Shown here piece after piece: positions 1 to 7,780 of a DNA stretch of 64,000 bases (positions are counted from its first letter, which is position 1; each line of letters opens with the position of its first letter). This DNA is from Bacteroidales bacterium. GTDB taxonomy: Bacteria > Bacillota > Clostridia > Lachnospirales > Lachnospiraceae. A program made the position numbers and the translations under genes. The notes under the pieces are model-generated. The model saw nothing but the letters and a program-made list of their open reading frames with translations, searched no databases and was not told the DNA's origin. The DNA lies in the NCBI GenBank assembly GCA_023664535.1, contig JAMPFJ010000011.1:1-64000 (forward strand). Direction: 5' to 3'.

Positions 1-419
1 TCATTGTATCATCTGTGTCGCTATTTTTTGTTTTTGGCTCAATGATTATAAACCATCAAAGTTTCTGGCGAAATTCCGAAATAAATTTTTCGTTGAAAAT
101 CATAAAATTTGCAACGGTTGGTTTCGCGGAAGAAATTGTTTTCAGAGGATGGGGATATAATGCTTTATTAAAAGTCACTACAGACAGAAAAGCAGTTATT
201 TTTTCAACAATGTTCTTTATATTACTACACTGGCCTGCCTATTTTATCAGATTGTACCGTTTTGGAACATTAGATTTTTCAGGGTTGATGACACAGAGTA
301 TTTCGGTGGCCATTTGTGGTGTTGCATACTGTTGGCTGCTGAAAAAGGGAAAGACCCTTTGGAATCCGATTATTGTTCATGCGGGTTATGATATGCTGTG
401 TGTTTTGCTCATCGGATGA
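1..419 (+). CDS. CPBP family intramembrane metalloprotease, C-terminal part
   Basis: The reading frame is open from the first base of the window, so the gene begins upstream and only the C-terminal part is present. The piece carries the family's paired motifs: an EE-x3-R block (AEEIVFRGWGY), a later hydrophobic helix with a conserved His (ILLHWPAYF), and NPIIVHAGYD near the end. In Abi/CPBP proteins these Glu and His residues line a metal site inside the membrane. Members process prenylated peptides or act in bacteriocin self-immunity; the substrate here cannot be told. The protein ends close after the last helix, as is usual. The family call is fairly sure; the role is unknown. Confidence 0.75.
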   Translation, partial: IVSSVSLFFVFGSMIINHQSFWRNSEINFSLKIIKFATVGFAEEIVFRGWGYNALLKVTTDRKAVIFSTMFFILLHWPAYFIRLYRFGTLDFSGLMTQSISVAICGVAYCWLLKKGKTLWNPIIVHAGYDMLCVLLIG

Positions 420-661
420 AATAAATAAACCAAACAGTACATTCGGGTTTGAAGAATTGTCAGTTGAATTCAAATTTAATAACTATATGTAAAAATATAC
501 CTTAAATTGATTTTGACAACTTAATTATACCATTTGGAGCTGGTTGTTACTATATATTTGGAGTGATAACAAAAATAAAGTCAGAGGGTAAAACTGCATA
601 AATACTTACTTTGTTGAGTTTTGCTCATGACTATGCATTTTAAAGAACGGAGTGATTTTAT

Positions 662-1996
662 ATGGCAGAAAGCCAAAATGTAGAATGGAAACAATCATGG
701 AAGGATGAATATCTGAAATGGATATGTGGTTTTGCTAATGCACAGGGCGGAAAAATATATATTGGAGCAAAAGATGATGGAACGGTTGTAGGTCTTAAAG
801 ATAGCAAAAAGTTGTTAGAAGATATACCAAATAAAATTCAGAATAAACTTGGTATCGTGGCAGATGTAAATTTATTAGCAGAAAATGGATTAGAATATAT
901 TGAGATTATCATAAATCCTTGGGCGTTTCCTGTAAATTATAACGGTGAATATCATTATCGTAGCGGTAGTACAAAACAACAGTTGAGAGGAAATGCACTG
1001 ACGAATTTCCTTATGGCAAAGACAGGAATGAAATGGGATGCGGCAACCATATCTAATATTTCTGTTTCAGATTTGGACAAAGAAAGTTTTGATATTTTTA
1101 AGAGAGAAGCCTTGCGCAGTGGACGTATGACAAAAGAGGATTTGGATATTTCTGATGAAGAATTGTTGGAAAAATTGGATTTAATTGTTGATGGTAAATT
1201 GAAACGCGCCGGAGCATTATGCTTTTATAGAAATCCTGAGAAGGTCATTGGCGGTTGTTATGTGAAAATTGGCAAGTTTGAAGGAAGTGAATTATTATAT
1301 CAGGACGAAGTACATGGTTCGTTGCTCATTATGGCGGATCGGGTAATTGATTTAATTTACTTGAAATATTTAAAAGCAGCAGTTTCTTATTACAAGGACA
1401 CAAGAGTGGAGACTTATCCTTTTGCACGGGAGGCGGTGCGAGAAGCTGTGTTTAATGCGCTCATTCATTGTAACTGGGCAGATAACGTACCGGTTCAGAT
1501 TCGTATAGAAGAGGACGTTATGTTTGTCAGTAATTGCAGTATGCTCCCGTTTGGGTGGACTGCGGAGACACTTTTGGGGACTCATACATCAAAACCGTAT
1601 AATCCGGATATAGCCAAAGTGTTTTACCGTGCAGGATATATTGAAAGCTGGGGGCGTGGTATACAAAAAATATGTGATGCTTGTAAAGACTTAGGAACTG
1701 ATGAACCAGTGTATATTGTTCATGGTGAAGATATTATGGTGAAGTTTAAAGCTTTACAAGGTATTAAAGCATCAGATTTTAAAGAACCAAAGCCTCAAAG
1801 TGATGCATTGGGTGATGCATTGGAAGATAAATTGATGATGCTTTTAAAAGAAAAGCCACATTTAACGCAAAAGGAAATGGTTGAAAAATTATCCGTATCA
1901 AGAGCAACAATTCAGCGCCTTATTAAAAAATTAGATGATGAGAAAAAATTGGAGCGTGTGGGTGGAAAACGTTATGGTTATTGGAAGATTCATTAA
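662..1996 (+). CDS. AlbA_2 (Schlafen-like) domain ATP-binding protein with C-terminal winged helix
   Basis: This 444-aa protein starts at an ATG preceded by a GGAG ribosome binding site. Residues ~1-115 match the AlbA_2 domain (N-terminal EWK, FANAQGGKIYIGAKDDG, HYRSGSTKQQL), which is proposed to bind nucleic acid. Residues ~250-360 look like the divergent GHKL-type ATPase region of this family (AREAVREAVFNALIHCNW; SWGRGIQKICDAC). Residues ~395-440 form a winged helix (LTQKEMVEKLSVSRATIQRL). The family is usually annotated as a transcriptional regulator or RecG-like ATP-binding protein and is often found in mobile or accessory DNA; the adjacent insertion sequence fits that. Targets are unknown. 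Confidence 0.8.
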   Translation: MAESQNVEWKQSWKDEYLKWICGFANAQGGKIYIGAKDDGTVVGLKDSKKLLEDIPNKIQNKLGIVADVNLLAENGLEYIEIIINPWAFPVNYNGEYHYRSGSTKQQLRGNALTNFLMAKTGMKWDAATISNISVSDLDKESFDIFKREALRSGRMTKEDLDISDEELLEKLDLIVDGKLKRAGALCFYRNPEKVIGGCYVKIGKFEGSELLYQDEVHGSLLIMADRVIDLIYLKYLKAAVSYYKDTRVETYPFAREAVREAVFNALIHCNWADNVPVQIRIEEDVMFVSNCSMLPFGWTAETLLGTHTSKPYNPDIAKVFYRAGYIESWGRGIQKICDACKDLGTDEPVYIVHGEDIMVKFKALQGIKASDFKEPKPQSDALGDALEDKLMMLLKEKPHLTQKEMVEKLSVSRATIQRLIKKLDDEKKLERVGGKRYGYWKIH

Positions 1997-2101
1997 TGTT
2001 GTTCGTAATGCAATGTCTTTGTTGGCTAAATGAAAGACCTAATCCCCCAGCTATGCTGGGGAGAATGGAGTAAGCAGGAGCGTGTAGGATAACATAAGAA
2101 A

Positions 2102-2158
2102 GCCTCCTATTGTTAGAATGAGAAAGGTATCGCAAGCCGATCTCAGAACAAGGGAGGC
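2102..2158 (+). promoter_or_regulatory. tnpA leader hairpin that sequesters the ribosome binding site
   Basis: GCCTCC (2102-2107) pairs with GGAGGC (2153-2158), and TTGTT (2110-2114) pairs with AACAA (2147-2151). An inner stem joins TGAGA (2119-2123) and TCTCA (2141-2145). The right arm contains the Shine-Dalgarno sequence of tnpA (GGGAGG, 8 bases before the ATG at 2166), so the fold would block translation. Repression by a 5' leader stem-loop is established for IS200; its retention here is read from base pairing only. Confidence 0.6.
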
Positions 2159-2165
2159 GGTCCGT

Positions 2166-2417
2166 ATGGACAATCAAAGTTTATCACATGTACGCTGGAA
2201 ATGCCAGTACCATATAGTATTCATTCCAAAATATCGTAAGAAAGTGCTGTATGGGAAGTTAAGGAATGTTGTAAGGGAAATCATCAAAATATTGTGCAAG
2301 TATAAGGATGTGCAGATAATAGATGGGGCGGTATGCGCAGATCATATACATCTAAGCGTAGCAATACCACTTTATAGAGGAAAAGTGAACCACCTAGAAA
2401 AGCTAAAGCTGTTCTAA
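2166..2417 (+). pseudogene. Truncated IS200-family transposase TnpA
   Basis: The frame from the ATG after GGGAGG encodes 83 residues. It opens with the classic IS200 start (HVRWKCQYHIVFIPKYRKKVLYG) and keeps the HUH metal-binding motif as DHIHL. A complete IS200 TnpA is about 150 residues and carries a catalytic Tyr in a C-terminal helix. Here similarity stops just after the HUH strand (VAIPL) and an unrelated short tail leads to a stop, so the Tyr is missing. The frame extends upstream to 2118, but that stretch is the structured leader, and the ATG at 2166 has the ribosome binding site. Non-functional transposase remnant. Confidence 0.8.
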
Positions 2418-2447
2418 AGCCCTGTTTCCGCTCTGGAACAGCTTTAG
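2403..2447 (-). terminator. 12-bp inverted repeat downstream of murG (possible terminator or IS end)
   Basis: CTAAAGCTGTTC is repeated perfectly inverted with a 21-base loop. Read on the minus strand it lies about 40 bases after the murG stop and is followed by CTTTTCT, a weak U-tract. It also marks the end of similarity to the IS200 element on the plus strand. Either role, or both, is possible. Confidence 0.45.
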
Positions 2448-2483
2448 GTTAAGGTCAATACGCCGTACCAGCCAAAGCAGTAT

Positions 2484-3551
2484 TTACTGCCCGGCAAGCT
2501 CTTCAATCAGATTCATAATCGTGTTAATGGAATCCGACATTTCGCTTTCCCCCATTGCCTTAATGTATTGCTCCCTGTGGGTAAACACATCCCGAACGGC
2601 ATTGAGCAGGGAAGCGGTGCTTAACTCCTCCTCCTCGATAACATAGCTGAAGCCGTTCTTTTTAAAGGATTTGGCATTTAAAATCTGGTCGCCCCGGCTG
2701 GCGGCTTTGGAAAGCGGAATCAGGATATTCGGCTTTTTCAGGGCAAGCAGTTCGCAGATGGCGTTGGCGCCCGCTCTGGAAATAACCAAATCGCTTAGCG
2801 CAAATAAATCCCGCAATTCTTTGGATATATATTCAAACTGTACATATCCCGTCTTGTTCCGCAGACTGTCGTCTAAATGATTCTTACCGCACAGATGGAT
2901 AATCTGGTAATTCGCTAAAATTTCATCCAGACACTCCCGGATTACGTTATTGATGATTACACTGCCGCTGCTGCCACCAATAATTAAAATGGTCGGCTTG
3001 TCGGCATGGAGCCCGCAAAAATCAGCCGCTTTGGCAGCGCTTCCCTGAAACAGTTCCTTTCGGATTGGGGTGCCGGTGAGAACGGCTTTTCCCTCCGGAA
3101 GCATATCAAAGGTTTCCCGGAAATTGCAGCAGACCTTTTCGGCGGCAGGAATGCAGATTTTGTTGGCAAGTCCCGGCGTCATATCGGATTCATGGATAAT
3201 GGCGGGGATATGATTGTGTTTTGCCGCCAATACCACGGGAACGGTGACAAATCCGCCTTTGGAAAACACTACGTCCGGCTGGATTCGTTTCAATATCCGG
3301 TTCGCTTCGCCAAAGCCCTTGATAACACGGAAAGGGTCGGAAAAATTCTTAACGTCAAAGTAGCGGCGGAGCTTGCCGGAGGAAATGCCGTAGTAAGGGA
3401 TTTCCATATCTTCAATCAATTTCTTTTCGATACCGTTATAAGAACCGATATAATGGACTTCAAAGCCGGCGGCTTTAAGCCCCGGCAGTAAAGCAATGTT
3501 TGGGGTGACATGTCCGGCGGTCCCCCCGCCGGTAAGAACAATTTTTTTCAT
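2484..3551 (-). CDS. murG: MurG, lipid II-forming N-acetylglucosaminyltransferase
   Basis: This 355-aa protein transfers GlcNAc from UDP-GlcNAc to lipid I at the inner face of the membrane, making lipid II for peptidoglycan. Visible features are the N-terminal glycine loop GGGTAGHVTPN, a second loop IIGGSSGS that starts the C-terminal Rossmann domain, and the donor-site block SRAGANAICELLALKKPNILIPL. The length is normal for the GT28 family. The gene stands alone, away from the usual division/cell-wall cluster, and is transcribed towards the IS200 remnant, with the TSCPD gene close behind it on the same strand. The assignment is secure. Confidence 0.95.
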   Translation of the reverse strand: MKKIVLTGGGTAGHVTPNIALLPGLKAAGFEVHYIGSYNGIEKKLIEDMEIPYYGISSGKLRRYFDVKNFSDPFRVIKGFGEANRILKRIQPDVVFSKGGFVTVPVVLAAKHNHIPAIIHESDMTPGLANKICIPAAEKVCCNFRETFDMLPEGKAVLTGTPIRKELFQGSAAKAADFCGLHADKPTILIIGGSSGSVIINNVIRECLDEILANYQIIHLCGKNHLDDSLRNKTGYVQFEYISKELRDLFALSDLVISRAGANAICELLALKKPNILIPLSKAASRGDQILNAKSFKKNGFSYVIEEEELSTASLLNAVRDVFTHREQYIKAMGESEMSDSINTIMNLIEELAGQ

Positions 3552-3600
3552 CTCGTTGTCTCCTTAAATATAAGTGTACCGATTTTGCCCTGCAAGGCGG

Positions 3601-3855
3601 TTACTGGGCGTCTGCCAGAGCCTGCTTTAATGCCTTGGCAAGCTGGTCGGGGCAGGAGGTTCCTTTGAAGCCGCATTGAATACCTTCCAGCCGGGAGATG
3701 GCGTCCGTTACCTCCATCCCTTCGACTAAACGGGAAACACCCTGCGTATTGCCGTTACAGCCGCCCAGGAAGCGGACGTTTACCACCTTGCCGTCCTGAA
3801 TGTCAAAATCAATTTTCTGGGAACAAACCCCTTGTGGTTTAAATGTCATAATCAT
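3601..3855 (-). CDS. TSCPD domain-containing protein (TIGR03905-like)
   Basis: An 84-aa protein carrying the signature Thr-Ser-Cys-Pro-Asp (GTSCPDQLAKAL) near its C-terminus, plus further cysteines (GVCSQK, GGCNGNTQG, IQCGFKG) that could bind a metal or Fe-S cluster. Stand-alone TSCPD proteins of this size are common in Clostridia; the same domain also occurs at the C-terminus of class II ribonucleotide reductases. The function of the short form is not established. It lies about 50 bases upstream of murG on the same strand and may share its transcript. Confidence 0.85.
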   Translation of the reverse strand: MIMTFKPQGVCSQKIDFDIQDGKVVNVRFLGGCNGNTQGVSRLVEGMEVTDAISRLEGIQCGFKGTSCPDQLAKALKQALADAQ

Positions 3856-4166
3856 TACCTCTTTCTTATCATATGCGTATTTTTAAAATAAAATCGTAAA
3901 GCTGTAATAAGTATAGCATAAGGATTAAAATTTGTCTTTAGCAAGTTCCGTTTATCGGGAGGCGGCGACCTCACATTTTGTCAAAAAAAGAGGGATATCT
4001 GCAAAAAAACGGTTATTTCCGTAGAAAGTAAAAGAAAGTTACGACGAACAGGTGTTGAAGGCGGGTATAGGACACAGTAAACTTGTGTTTATAGAAGGAC
4101 AGGCTGCCGGACAGCGCAGCAGGTGGCGGGAACTGCCACAAATTTATATAGCAGGGAAGGGATAGT
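3856..4166. other. Divergent intergenic region
   Basis: These 311 bases separate the minus-strand TSCPD gene from a plus-strand membrane-protein gene, so both upstream regions should lie here. On the minus strand a TATACT sequence (complement of 3911-3916) could be a -10 element for the TSCPD/murG direction, but no convincing -35 was found. GC-rich short repeats near 4100-4140 could form weak hairpins. No gene, RNA or clear operator was seen. Confidence 0.4.
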
Positions 4167-5144
4167 ATGATAGTAGAATTTGTAACAAAGCATGTATTTA
4201 TGAGTAGTATTCTGCTCTTCGGAGCAGTAAGCCTGTTTTTGCAGGCGATGATGAGTTTGTCGTTAAAAGGATATGTGAAAGCGTCTGCCAACATGAAAAC
4301 TACCCGCAAAAAGCTGATGTTGAATTTGAAAAACCAGTTTGAGACGATATACGGCATGGATTATCAGATTCGCAACATAGCGGCATATGTGGACAAGTAT
4401 CTGTTGAAAATGCGGTTTCTGGGTCTTTCCTTTTCGGCATGGGAAAAAGCGCCCTTTCTTACTGCCGGGCTGGTAACCCTTCTCGCCGGCGGCGAAGCCT
4501 TTTATGGTTATATGACGGGGGCGGGAACAACGGTGATGATGGAAATTTTGTTCGCCTACGCTACGGTTTTGGCATGTTTATTTGTATTCTTTCATATATT
4601 TGGAATAAAAAGCAGAAAGCGGCAGATACAAATCCAACTGGTAGATTATCTGGAAAATTATCTGACTAACCGGTTAATCCGGAACCGGGAGAGCGGAAGA
4701 GAATTAAAGCTTTTGGACGAGAGCATGGAAACGGCGTTCATGGAGGGCGTAGCCCAGAGCAGGGAGCTGAAAAATGTGATTCTGGATGAGGAAAGGGAAG
4801 GGAAAAGGCGGATGCCGGCGGCGTCCCGGGACGAGGAAGAGAGACGGGAAGCGGAATATCCGGCACAGGCGGTAAATCCGGAATCCCGGGAAAATATGGA
4901 AGAGGATATTGAGATGTTAAAGCGTCTGATTCGGGAAATGGAAGCGAATCCGAAAGAGGCGGTGCAGACAGGTGAAAACGGACAGACGGCGGACGGGGGT
5001 ATGCTGGAAAGCGTTGCGGCAATGCAGCGGGCAAAAGCGGAAGCGGAGGAGCCGGAGAGCGATAAAGCGATAGCGGCGACGAAGGAACAGGGTGTGTCAG
5101 ATATTGAACTGCTGGAGGAATTTGTACAGAGCTTTCTTGCGTAA
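4167..5144 (+). CDS. Membrane protein of unknown function with acidic cytosolic tail
   Basis: This 325-aa protein is not recognised. It has three hydrophobic segments, at residues ~8-30, ~93-113 and ~120-145, separated by a basic loop of about 60 residues (TTRKKLMLNLKNQF). From ~residue 150 to the end it is very hydrophilic and rich in Glu and Arg, probably a cytosolic coiled or disordered tail. The start follows a GGGAAGGGA ribosome binding site. The next gene, a membrane-anchored deacetylase, begins 14 bases after its stop, so the two are likely co-transcribed and a cell-envelope role is plausible, though no more can be said. Confidence 0.7.
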   Translation: MIVEFVTKHVFMSSILLFGAVSLFLQAMMSLSLKGYVKASANMKTTRKKLMLNLKNQFETIYGMDYQIRNIAAYVDKYLLKMRFLGLSFSAWEKAPFLTAGLVTLLAGGEAFYGYMTGAGTTVMMEILFAYATVLACLFVFFHIFGIKSRKRQIQIQLVDYLENYLTNRLIRNRESGRELKLLDESMETAFMEGVAQSRELKNVILDEEREGKRRMPAASRDEEERREAEYPAQAVNPESRENMEEDIEMLKRLIREMEANPKEAVQTGENGQTADGGMLESVAAMQRAKAEAEEPESDKAIAATKEQGVSDIELLEEFVQSFLA

Positions 5145-5158
5145 GCAGGAGGGTTGAA

Positions 5159-6094
5159 TTGAAGCTTCAAAATAAGATTATTATTGGTGTGGCGGTAATC
5201 GCCGTGCTTGCAGGACTGGGTCTGGCATGGCGGCATTTCCGGCAGCAAAAAGGAAATAGCGGATTCATTCAGAATGGGAAGGCTGGGATGGAGACGGAAG
5301 AAAAAACGGATGCGGGAAGCACGGATTCCCAGGAGGGGGAAAACGGGCAGGATAAACCGGAAAAGCGGAAGCGGATTATCGTGGAGCATACCGATTACAG
5401 TGCGATAGACAACAAGCTTTATGCGTGGTGGTTTAAGCGCAATGATAACCATGAAAAATCCGGCTGCCAGGAGGATTTTGACATTACGGAATATGATGCC
5501 TATTACACCGTGCCGGTAAACGGGAAAAAAATGTATATTACTTTTGATTGTGGATATGAAAATGGATATACGGCGGACATTTTGGATACCTTAAAGGAGG
5601 AACAGGTGACCGCCGCTTTTTTTGTTACGCAGACGTATATCCGGGATAATGTAGAGCTGACTAAACGGATGAAGGAGGAGGGACATCTGGTGTGCAACCA
5701 TACGGTGACGCATCCGTCCATGCCGTCAAAGACGGTAGAGGAGCAAAAACAGGAGCTTTTAACCTGTGAGAGCTATATGAAGGAGGCGACCGGCTACGAG
5801 ATGGATTTGTTTTTCCGTCCGCCAAAGGGGGAGTACAGCAGGCGGACACTGCAAATGGCAAAGGATTTGGGCTATTCCACGATTTTCTGGTCAATGGCAT
5901 ATCTGGATTATGACGTTAACAATCAGCCCACCAGCGCCCATGTGGAAGAGCATTTTGCAAAATACTATCATCCCGGGGCGATTCCGCTGATGCACAACGT
6001 GTCGGTTGCCAATAAGGATGCGTTAAAACAGGTAATCCGACAGCTGAAACAGGAGGGCTATTCTTTTGGCTCCCTCTATGATTTAAAGGACTGA
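5159..6094 (+). CDS. PdaA-like polysaccharide deacetylase (TTG start)
   Basis: A 311-aa NodB-fold carbohydrate esterase with an N-terminal membrane anchor (residues ~6-24, IIIGVAVIAVLAGLGLAW), a charged linker to ~residue 75, and a catalytic domain. Visible motifs are YITFDCGYENGYT, the metal-binding HTVTHPSM, and RPPKGEYS. The spacing resembles Bacillus PdaA, which removes acetyl groups from muramic acid in spore cortex. The first motif reads Phe-Asp-Cys-Gly where many deacetylases have Asp-Asp; PdaA itself also departs from Asp-Asp. A TTG start is chosen because AGGAGGG lies six bases upstream and no ATG precedes the anchor. The substrate, muramic acid or another envelope glycan, is inferred. 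Confidence 0.85.
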   Translation: MKLQNKIIIGVAVIAVLAGLGLAWRHFRQQKGNSGFIQNGKAGMETEEKTDAGSTDSQEGENGQDKPEKRKRIIVEHTDYSAIDNKLYAWWFKRNDNHEKSGCQEDFDITEYDAYYTVPVNGKKMYITFDCGYENGYTADILDTLKEEQVTAAFFVTQTYIRDNVELTKRMKEEGHLVCNHTVTHPSMPSKTVEEQKQELLTCESYMKEATGYEMDLFFRPPKGEYSRRTLQMAKDLGYSTIFWSMAYLDYDVNNQPTSAHVEEHFAKYYHPGAIPLMHNVSVANKDALKQVIRQLKQEGYSFGSLYDLKD

Positions 6095-6109
6095 AATTGC
6101 CAAAAAATG

Positions 6110-6138
6110 TTGATATTTGGAATTGATTTTGTTACAAT
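6110..6138 (+). promoter_or_regulatory. Sigma-A-type promoter for pgi
   Basis: TTGATA, a 17-base spacer and TACAAT lie about 65 bases upstream of the pgi start and after the stop of the deacetylase gene. The fit to the vegetative consensus is good, indicating that pgi has its own transcript. Confidence 0.6.
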
Positions 6139-6204
6139 ATAATTTGGCTTATAAGGGAAATGGCAGTAATGCCAAAATGAAAGAAAACAAAGGAGAGCGG
6201 TAAA

Positions 6205-7569
6205 ATGGCGGAAAGTATTAGTTTTGACTATAGCAATGCGATGTTCATGGTGTCTGAGGATGACATTGCGGCGATGAAGGAGAGAGTATTAGGGGCAAAG
6301 AAGACATTACTGGACAAAACAGGAGCGGGTAATGACTTTCTGGGCTGGCTTGACCTTCCGGTAAATTATGATAAGGAGGAGTTTTCCAGAATCAAAGCGG
6401 CGGCGAAGAAGATTCAGGGAGATTCAGAGATTTTGATTGTTATCGGAATCGGAGGCTCTTATCTTGGTGCAAGGGCGGCGATTGAAGCGTTAAGACATAC
6501 TTTTTATAATGTGATTGACCGGGATATGCGTAAAGGTACTCCTGAGATTTATTTCTGCGGAAACAATATCAGTTCTACCTATCTTGAGCATTTACTGGAG
6601 GTTGTGGGAGACCGGGATTTCTCCATTAACATTATTTCCAAGTCAGGAACGACTACTGAGCCGGCGATTGCTTTCCGTATCTTTAAAAAGCTTCTGATAG
6701 AGAAATACGGGCAGGAGGAAGCAGCAAAGAGAATTTATGCGACGACGGACAAAGAGAGAGGCGCACTGAAAAAGCTGGCTGACGAAGAGGGCTATGAGAC
6801 CTTTGTTGTACCGGATGACGTAGGGGGACGGTTCTCTGTGTTAACCGCAGTGGGCTTACTTCCCATCGCAGTAAGCGGTGCGGATATCAAACAGTTGATG
6901 GTGGGCGCCGCCACGGCACGCCAGATGTGCATTGAAGCTGATTTTGAGCAGAACGATGCATTGCAGTATGCCGCACTCCGTAACATTTTACGGGAAAAGG
7001 GAAAAACAATGGAGATTCTGGCGAATTATACGCCGTCCGTGCACTATATCGGGGAGTGGTGGAAGCAGCTGTTCGGCGAGTCCGAGGGTAAGGACGGAAA
7101 GGGTATTTATCCGACCGCCTGTGACTTTACCACTGATTTACATTCTCTTGGGCAGTTTATCCAGGACGGGACGAAGAATCATATCGAAACGGTAATCAAT
7201 ATCGGTTCACCGAGACGCAAGATTATTATGGAGCAGGAAGACGATGATTTGGACGGCCTCAACTATCTTGCCGGAAGAACGGTTGACTATATCAATAAAC
7301 AGGCAATGAACGGAACGGTTCTTGCCCATGTGGACGGTGAGATTCCGAACTTAATGATTACGCTTCCGTATATGAGCGAGTTTAATCTCGGCGAGCTGTT
7401 TTACTTCTTCGAGTTCGCCTGCGGCGTTTCCGGATATGTGCTGGGAGTAAATCCTTTCGACCAGCCGGGCGTGGAAAGCTATAAGAAGAACATGTTTGCG
7501 TTGCTGGGCAAGCCGGGCTATGAGGAGCAGCGAAAGGAACTGCTTTCCAGAATGCAGAAGGATAAATAA
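6205..7569 (+). CDS. pgi: Glucose-6-phosphate isomerase
   Basis: This 454-aa enzyme interconverts glucose 6-phosphate and fructose 6-phosphate in glycolysis and gluconeogenesis in the cytosol. It has the two SIS-like sugar-phosphate domains of the short bacterial Pgi form: [16 protein letters not shown], the phosphate-binding [14 protein letters not shown], and [16 protein letters not shown]. The catalytic Glu lies in the [13 protein letters not shown] segment, and a C-terminal [13 protein letters not shown] block is also present. An AGGAG ribosome binding site precedes the ATG. It has its own promoter and a strong downstream hairpin, so it is probably monocistronic. The assignment is secure. 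Confidence 0.97.
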   Translation: MAESISFDYSNAMFMVSEDDIAAMKERVLGAKKTLLDKTGAGNDFLGWLDLPVNYDKEEFSRIKAAAKKIQGDSEILIVIGIGGSYLGARAAIEALRHTFYNVIDRDMRKGTPEIYFCGNNISSTYLEHLLEVVGDRDFSINIISKSGTTTEPAIAFRIFKKLLIEKYGQEEAAKRIYATTDKERGALKKLADEEGYETFVVPDDVGGRFSVLTAVGLLPIAVSGADIKQLMVGAATARQMCIEADFEQNDALQYAALRNILREKGKTMEILANYTPSVHYIGEWWKQLFGESEGKDGKGIYPTACDFTTDLHSLGQFIQDGTKNHIETVINIGSPRRKIIMEQEDDDLDGLNYLAGRTVDYINKQAMNGTVLAHVDGEIPNLMITLPYMSEFNLGELFYFFEFACGVSGYVLGVNPFDQPGVESYKKNMFALLGKPGYEEQRKELLSRMQKDK

Positions 7570-7583
7570 AATAAAAAAACGGT

Positions 7584-7640
7584 ATGCTGTTTCGGGCAGG
7601 GTCTCCCGTATGGGGAATTGTCTGAAGCAGCATATTTTTT
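7584..7640 (+). terminator. Rho-independent terminator after pgi
   Basis: ATGCTGTTTC (7584-7593) pairs with GAAGCAGCAT (7624-7633) through one G-U pair. A smaller hairpin sits between the arms, and TATTTTTT follows directly. It begins 14 bases after the pgi stop. Confidence 0.75.
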
Positions 7641-7652
7641 GTTGGATTTTGC

Positions 7653-7681
7653 TTGTTTTTTGGAAAGATTCACAGTATAAT
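7653..7681 (+). promoter_or_regulatory. Sigma-A-type promoter for malQ
   Basis: TTGTTT, a 17-base spacer and TATAAT are found just after the pgi terminator and 100 bases before the malQ ATG. Confidence 0.6.
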
Positions 7682-7780
7682 ATAATTTTGCGGGCAAGAC
7701 TGCCTTTTTAGGGCGAAATGACAGCGAATATCATATTCACGATTGCCTGGATATAAATATAGTACGGAGGAAATATCATC

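Larger units (their letters stand above)
2045..2447 (+). mobile_element. IS200-type insertion sequence remnant
   Basis: A short perfect hairpin (CCCCAGC-TAT-GCTGGGG, 2045-2061), typical of the left end of IS200/IS605 elements, is followed by a ~100-base leader, a 3'-truncated tnpA and then a 12-bp inverted repeat (2403-2414 with 2436-2447). No tnpB is present, which suits the IS200 group. The right-hand repeat may be the element's right-end hairpin or simply a terminator for the minus-strand murG gene. Because tnpA lacks its C-terminal half, the element should be immobile unless helped in trans. The exact right boundary is not defined by the sequence alone. Confidence 0.65.

Noticed and set aside
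3006..3491. 161-aa plus-strand frame inside murG
   Set aside because: Antisense shadow of murG without a start signal.
4658..5452. 264-aa minus-strand frame over the membrane protein and deacetylase genes
   Set aside because: Low-complexity Ser/Pro/Phe content and antisense to two supported genes.
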